Below, in pieces: positions 58,940 through 64,000 of a stretch of DNA of 64,000 nt (the first letter of the stretch is position 1; each line of letters starts with the position of its first letter). Below the pieces are notes generated by a model that saw nothing but the letters and a program-made list of their open reading frames with translations, was not told the origin of the DNA and did not search any database. A program made the translations under genes and the position numbers. The stretch is from Rana temporaria (lineage: Eukaryota > Chordata > Amphibia > Anura > Ranidae): contig NC_053499.1 in NCBI RefSeq assembly GCF_905171775.1, positions 81,490,907 to 81,554,906 of the forward strand, in the 5' to 3' direction.

Positions 58940-60182
58940 TGCTTGAAACCAAATTAAAATATTACAAGTGCCATAGTAAATCTCATCCACTGTCCAACAA
59001 GAATAAAATGATGTGTAAGCACTACTGTGCCTTAGACGTGATTTCAGATAGCAAAAGTTCACTTATATATATATTCTCTCATATTTTTTTAATGTTTGCT
59101 GTTTCTATACCCTACTATTCTTCCAGGTTGACATCCCTGGTTATATCTGTAATGCCATTCTCCAACACCTTTCTGAGGGTAATAGTCTATATATTTCTAT
59201 TTAACGTTTTTTTTATTTTTGTTACTTTTGTTGAGCATTGGTTAAACAAAAATACAAATTACCCAGATTATTTAAAAAAAAAAAAAAAACATTTTAAAAA
59301 CATTTTGAAATTGATACTTTTGAAAAAATAATGGAAAATAATGACCCTTTCTATATTAAAAAAAAAAAACGTAATTGATCTTCTTTGCCTATATTAATAG
59401 AGAAATATTGGAAGTCTATACTGAAGGGGTTAATGTACAGCTGGCTCCAGGATCCCACTCATTCTTCAAGCTAACACCACTTTTACCCACACAAATCCAC
59501 TCAATATATATCCTCGTAATCAAAAGACATATTTCAGCACCAGAGAACCTGTTTAAAAAATATTCTCATTTCTCTCTGCCTTGTTTTATCTTTGCTTCCG
59601 ATGTTAATAATTCAAATGCCTCTGTGCTTTGCAGTCAAACTATTCTGTCCACCCTAGCCTGTTCAGAGCGTGTGATTTATTATTTAGAAATTTGCAGTAC
59701 TGCTCTGTTGTAATGTGTGCATTGTGACTGCTTGCAGAACTGCTACAATCTTCTCTAGTTATTTGTCCTTATGTTTTCTGTCTCCAAACAGCATCATCTA
59801 TTGATTATTTCTGGTCTTTTTCATATTACAATTTTTTTTCTCTATACAAAACCTTTGCTGTGCACTTCCCCTGCTGCTCTCAGAGATGATAGTATACAGA
59901 AAAACTTGGCCCTTGTTCTTAAAAATAAGTATTTTTGATTCTTAGATTTTTGTTTCCATTGCTTTGGTCATACAGTCTTTCCTTTCCATTTGGTTAGGTG
60001 ACACGAGTCATCTTAGGATTTTCTAGAAAGAAAAATTAGAAAGCAGCCAAATAAGTGTAACGAAAAAAGACTAAATACTTTATCATCTTTGACGTTTTTA
60101 AGCTTGTACATGCTTGCTTTACAATAACTATAAAAATCCTTACTTTTTATACCAATTTTCTGTCTCCTAAATAACATAAGTG
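58940..60182. other. AT-rich sequence, nothing recognised
   Basis: Two open frames on the plus strand (58939-59331 and 59375-59713) show hydrophobic or low-complexity composition with no motif. They are likely chance ORFs. This is the longest stretch in the window that I cannot assign to a repeat family, and it may be ordinary intergenic DNA. Confidence 0.4.
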
Positions 60183-60185
60183 TAA

Positions 60186-60391
60186 TGCCGCATACACACG
60201 ATCATTTTTCGGGTTATAAAAAACAAAGTTTTTTAAAAATGTCATTTAAAATGATCGTGGGTGGGCTTCAGAGCATTTTTCGGGTTCTGAAAAACGGGCA
60301 ATTTTTTTTTCGAACGTGCTCTATTTGTTCAAAAAATGTTTTAAACTATGTCATTTTTCGGATTGTAAAAAATGATCATGTGTACGCGGCA
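60186..60391. mobile_element. PIF/Harbinger MITE, 206 bp, TAA TSD
   Basis: TGCCGCATACACACGATCAT at the left pairs with ATGATCATGTGTACGCGGCA at the right, and TAA flanks both ends. This is the cleanest member of the family in the window. Confidence 0.85.
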
Positions 60392-60456
60392 TAAGATTTA
60401 GGAATTGATGTACAAAAGCAGGAATATGGAAACCTGGAAAAAAAAACAGAAAATTG

Positions 60457-60718
60457 TACCATACTTACCGTAATTTTCTTTTCCTGGTGCCTACTATCCA
60501 TGGCAGCATACCTTTGACAAGCTCGGCCTTGGCTCCTCCCTCAGGACTAGTGAATATTATAAAAGAGTTGGTTAGCACAGCCCCCACATTCTCTGTAATA
60601 TAGAATACCGAGGGTGGGATTGTATGCTGCCATGGATAAGCACCAGGAAAAGAAAATTACGGAAAGTATGGTACAATTTTCTGTTTTCCTGGTGCCTCCA
60701 TGGCAGCATACCTGTGAC
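60457..60718. repeat. DIRS terminal inverted repeat and internal complementary region
   Basis: 60457-60511 is the reverse complement of 60622-60674 (for example TTTCTTTTCCTGGTGCCTAC and its partner near 60635). 60675-60718 repeats the first block again in direct orientation (CCTGGTGCCTCCATGGCAGC). This three-part layout is what DIRS elements use to form a circular intermediate. Confidence 0.7.
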
Positions 60719-61223
60719 AAATAACTAGATGAGATGGGTGGGATGATGCTTAGGAGTTTATTTTAAAGAAATTACTATTAACTGGAGGAAGCGACGGCTG
60801 ATTTGATCGCCTGTCTGCCAAACTCTACCGATGAGAGAGCTCCTGGGTCTACCCGGTAATGTTTCAGAAATGCATGTTGGGACGACCAAGTCACTGCCCT
60901 ACAAATAGTTTCGATTGACACATTTGCTCTTGCCGCCCAAGAAGCAGAAACCGCCCTAGTAGAGTGCGCCCTGACCATCAAAGGGGATCCAGACCTCTTG
61001 CCCTGTACACCTTGTGGATGAGTTTAACGATCCATGAGGCAATTGTTCTTGCTGACACCTCCTTGCCTTTGCTCTTCCCCCAGGGAATTATGAACAACCT
61101 GGTAGAGTCCCTGAAGGATGCTGTGGCCTGGAGATAGCATTTCATTGTCCAGTTTGTGAAGGGAACCTAAGTCCTGTTCTAAAAACTTTGGGAGTGCCAG
61201 GGCTCCGACATGCTCAAGGATGA

Positions 61224-61390
61224 TAGTTACATAGTTACATAGTTAGTCAGGTTGAAAAAAGACACAAGTCCATCCAGTTCAACCACAAAAAATAAACAAA
61301 CAAAATAAAAAACACAGTACAATCCCATACACCCAACTTCATACCCACAGTTGATCCAGAGGAAGGCAAAAAACCCCAGCAGGCCTAAAC
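61224..61390 (-). mobile_element. CR1/L2-like LINE 3' end
   Basis: The 3' tail AGTTACATAGTTACATAGTT (plus strand) and the TCCATCCAGTTCAACCACAA block match the complement of the 3' UTR at 11000-11088. It is severely 5'-truncated and lies inside the DIRS recombinase. Confidence 0.8.
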
Positions 61391-61704
61391 ATGCGACCTT
61401 GGGGATAAATCCTCGCACTGTTCTGAGTTCCACTCTGTCAGAGTAGAATATGATATGACTATCATCTGCTCCCAAAGCTTGGAGCTCGGAAACCCGTCTG
61501 CCAGAGGTTATGGCTATCAAGAAGGTAAGCTTCAAGGTTAGATTCCAAAGTGATGCTGAGTCGGAAAGAGCAAAAGGTGGATTGGCTAAGGACTCTAGGA
61601 TGATAGCAAGGTCCCAGGTGGGAAAATACTGTTTAGTTGGTAGTCAGATCTTTCTGACAGCTTTGAAAAATTGGATTATTAATGGATCCTCGGCCCAACT
61701 CTTA

Positions 61705-62206
61705 GGCCGGGTACACACGGACAAACATGTATGGTGAAAGCGGTCCGTCAGACCGTTTTCACCATACATGTCTGCCAGAGGGCTTCTGTACGATGGTTGT
61801 ACACACCATCGTACAGAAGTCCGCGCGTAAACAATACGCGGGGCGTGTCCGCGGTGTCGCCGCGTCGATGACGCGGTGTCGCCGCGACAATGACGCGGTG
61901 ACGTGGGCGGCCCGCCTTTAAAATGCTTCCACGCATGCGTCGAAGTCATTCGACGCATGCGAGGGACGGCGGGCGCCTGGACATGTACGGTAGGTCTGTA
62001 CTGACGACCGTACATGTCCGAGCGGGCAGAATTCCAGCGGACTGTTTTAAAACAAGTCCAGGAATATTTGTCTGCTGGGAAAAGGCCCGGCGGGCAAATG
62101 TTTGCTGGAATTCGGCCCGCTCGCGCCCACACACGACCAAACATGTCTGCTGAAACTGGCCTGCGGGCCAGTTTCAGCAGACATGTTTGGTCGTGAGTAT
62201 GGGGCC
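61705..62206. mobile_element. Harbinger-type MITE, 502 bp, TTA TSD
   Basis: GGCCGGGTACACACGGACAA at the left and the complement of GGCCCCATACTCACGACCAA at the right. TTA lies at 61702-61704 and 62207-62209. The interior has several hairpins (for example around 61739-61769 and 62150-62186) and is CpG-rich. It splits the DIRS recombinase. Confidence 0.85.
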
Positions 62207-63014
62207 TTACTGGTCGCCGCTGAAATTGCCGCTACCTGTACCTTTATTGTACTCAGAGCAAGACCTATGTTTAGGCCTGCCTGCAAGAATTTAAGAATTT
62301 GAGAGGATGACGGAGAATCTGGATCTCAGCTTCTGCCAATCATGAAGACCCTGAACTTGTTCCACACCTTATTGTATACACTGTTTGTGGATGGCTTTCT
62401 TGCCCTGAGGAGGGTCGCGATAACTTTGTTGGAACACCCTAGGGATTCAAACCTTTGCCTTTCAGCCGCCAGATGTGAAGGTTCAACCTGCCTGGATCTG
62501 GATGGGTGTGATATCCTTGTGACAGGAGGAAAGGTATCAGTGGAACTTTGACTGGAGGCTGGATACTCAAGTACATTGCTGTGGGAAACCAAGGACGTCT
62601 CGGCCAATATGGTAGAACCGCTATTACTGTTGTGGTTTCTATCATGATCCTTGACAGGAGTTTTGGAACGAGAGGCCGTGGAGGGATGGCATAGGCCTGA
62701 TTGTATGTCCAGGGGGCTGAGAGAGCGTCTACTGCCTCCGCCTTGGGATGCGGGAGCCTTGAGATGAACCTTGGAAGCTTGGTATTGCGTGCTGTTGAAA
62801 ATAGGTCCAGCTTGAGGGGCCCCCACTGGTCCACTATCCAGTTGAAAATGTTGGGGTGCAGAGACCATTCGTTGGCATCTATGAACCTGCGAGATAGGAG
62901 GTCGGCCCTCGAGTTGAGATGACCGGGCAGGTAGACTGCCTTTAGGTCCTTCAGATTCCTTTCTGCCCAAGGGATTATTGGTTCCACTTCCCTAAGTAGG
63001 TACCTGCTGTGCGT

Positions 63015-63824
63015 GAAAAAAGTGAAATTCAGCGCCAAAAATATAATAAAATAAATATAAAAAACAAAATAAGCTGCACCTCATAAACAATACTGATTGT
63101 AATATATGAAGAAATAGGTAGAGGGCGCTAGACCACTCAGTGATAAGTAAATGTAGTGATCCTGTAAAAGGAAATATGTATTACAAAAAACTCAAAATAA
63201 TAATAATGAACACATGACATTATAGTCCCAAATCTTGTGAATAATGTGTCACAAACAAAGTACACAAAACGTGAAGGAAATTCTTCTTGGTTGATATAAT
63301 CTTGCTTATTAGTGAAAAAAAGGAACATGCCACCACCACATTCCAGTCTTCTTAACCACCCAGTATCTATGCTGATGAGAAAAGGATGCGCTTACCAGAA
63401 GAGGTAGACTACTTTAGTTAAAAAGTTAGTCAATTGAGCCTATGCAGGATTGTGCCTGCATACACATCGGACAGAAAGCAGATAGCCTCATCCCAGGACG
63501 TCCCAGTTAGGATATGCAAAAAACAATGGAGGTGCCAATAGTGTAATACTGATAAAAATGTATTAAAAATACAAGGTAGAAAAAATATAAAACAAACAGC
63601 CGAAATGGCCTCTTACTGTAGGGGTGCCTAACCGGCACTGGGGCTGCGAGCCTGTCACCGCTACCTTGCGGTACGATAGGTGTGTGGGTCACTTCAGTAG
63701 AGATGCTACCTTTGTAGCATCGCTTGGTGTCCCACGAGCTCCACGAGCAGGGAAAGGCACGTCACGTGATCGGGTCCGCCTCCGACGTACGTTTCGTTGG
63801 ATAGAACGTCTTCAGGGGGCGTCC
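63015..63824 (-). mobile_element. 810-bp insertion headed by a hammerhead-like motif
   Basis: Flanked by the exact 8-bp duplication CTGTGCGT at 63007-63014 and 63825-63832. The DIRS frame reads through if the insert is removed. Its 5' end (minus strand) begins GGAC directly before the motif. It is noncoding, with a CACGTGACGTGCC-type GC-rich block, then AT-rich sequence, ending near AGCGCCCTCTACC and an A/T-rich tail. Confidence 0.8.
63777..63821 (-). ncRNA. Hammerhead-like motif in the 63-kb insertion
   Basis: Stem I CGCCCC pairs with GGAGGCG around one bulged A. The box CTGAAGA fits CUGANGA exactly, followed by one extra C. Stem II GTT/AAC is short around CTATCC. GAA is intact, then the self-complementary ACGTACGT and a C. 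Confidence 0.5.
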
Positions 63825-64000
63825 CTGTGCGTCCCTCCTTGTCGGTGATTATAAGATACAGCGGCTCTGTTGTCCATTCGGAGAAGAAATGGTTTCCCTG
63901 TAATCTCAAATTCTAGGGCTAGTAATGCAAGGTAGGCTGCCCAGATCTCCAGGATATTTGATATCAGGCCTGTTGCATGAGAGGACCATATTCCACGCAC

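Larger units (their letters stand above)
60778..62580 (-). pseudogene. DIRS tyrosine recombinase, interrupted
   Basis: On the minus strand the N-terminal, core-binding part is RFESLGCSNKVIATLLRARK and NSVYNKVWNKFRVFM near 62470-62340. After a MITE (61705-62206) come WAEDPLIIQFFKAVRKI and then SGRRVSELQALG near 61490, with the first catalytic Arg. After the LINE insertion (61224-61390) the C-terminal part has HSTRAVSASW near 60968 (His and second Arg), then ITCRAVTWSS-like text with Trp, and FLKHY near 60870 with the nucleophilic Tyr. So all four recognisable catalytic positions are kept, although frame changes and insertions kill the gene. The enzyme joins the circular DNA copy into the genome without making target duplications. 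The frame ends near 60778. Confidence 0.8.
60457..64000 (-). mobile_element. DIRS-like retroelement, 3' part
   Basis: Minus-strand element with RNase H then tyrosine recombinase then terminal inverted/complementary repeats. It continues beyond the window end, where the reverse transcriptase should lie. Three later insertions split it: a CR1/L2-like 3' end, a 502-bp MITE and an 810-bp hammerhead-headed element. Confidence 0.85.
62439..64000 (-). pseudogene. DIRS RNase H domain (end of RT polyprotein)
   Basis: The part at 64000-63833 encodes EIWAAYLALLALEFEITGKP and LRMDNRAAVSYNHRQGGT, with the RNase H Glu and Asp. The frame resumes after an 810-bp insertion with YLLREVEPIIPWAERNL near 62990, VYLPGHLNSRADLLSRR near 62930 (His, Asp), WGPLKLDLFSTARNTKLPRF near 62810 and PRPLVPKLLSRIM near 62670. 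This is the typical DIRS/Ngaro RNase H to C-terminal order. It overlaps the start of the recombinase frame, as in many DIRS elements. The RT core lies beyond the window. Confidence 0.85.

Noticed and set aside
58939..59713. Two ORFs of 130 and 112 codons
   Set aside because: Hydrophobic and low-complexity composition in AT-rich DNA with no recognisable domain or splice context.

Overview
The window looks like vertebrate, most likely amphibian (frog-type), genomic DNA made almost entirely of transposable elements. I see no host gene, tRNA or rRNA. The basis for the organism call is the mix: L1/Tx1-like and CR1/L2-like LINEs, Penelope-like elements (PLEs) with a GIY-YIG nuclease, a DIRS tyrosine-recombinase retroelement, hAT, PIF/Harbinger, mariner and piggyBac-like DNA transposons, and many MITEs nested in one another. 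Every coding region I recognise is broken, so nearly all genes are called pseudogenes.

Layout. 1-5.8 kb: two L1 remnants in opposite orientation, one carrying a 564-bp insertion. 6-14.3 kb: an inverted pair of a ~0.9-kb repeat, a decayed PLE, a CR1/L2 3' end and several MITEs. 14.6-28.7 kb: one 14-kb hAT element with a ~1,100-codon dead transposase, a 44-bp minisatellite upstream of it, and a 6.4-kb L1 inserted inside the minisatellite. 28.7-33.2 kb: parts of a Harbinger element (accessory-protein exons and transposase exon 1) broken up by other insertions. 33.4-55.2 kb: a giant head-to-head inverted pair of PLEs (copy A minus, copy B plus). Copy A carries a piggyBac-like insertion and a 123-bp deletion. 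Copy B carries a hAT MITE and a 10.2-kb array of nearly identical ~2.37-kb noncoding units, itself inverted head-to-head. 55.3-60.4 kb: a 1.2-kb palindrome, hAT and piggyBac-like pieces, and ~1.2 kb of unassigned AT-rich DNA. 60.5-64 kb: the 3' part of a DIRS element (RNase H and tyrosine recombinase, minus strand) split by three insertions and running off the window end.

The most notable pattern is a small RNA-like motif built like a hammerhead ribozyme: stem I, a CYGANGA box plus one extra A or C, stem II, GAA, a short self-complementary stem III segment, one base, then stem I closing. It recurs in five sequence families whose stem sequences differ but still pair: the PLE pair, the 2.37-kb array, and the insertions at 4.5, 29.4 and 63.8 kb. 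In three insertions bounded by target-site duplications it lies within about 14 nt of the 5' end. The array appears to be a noncoding relative of the PLE that uses the same motif and the same head-to-head arrangement, which suggests, by inference, a ribozyme-bearing nonautonomous (retrozyme-like) system moved by PLE machinery. The motif departs from the textbook hammerhead core, so catalysis is unproven.
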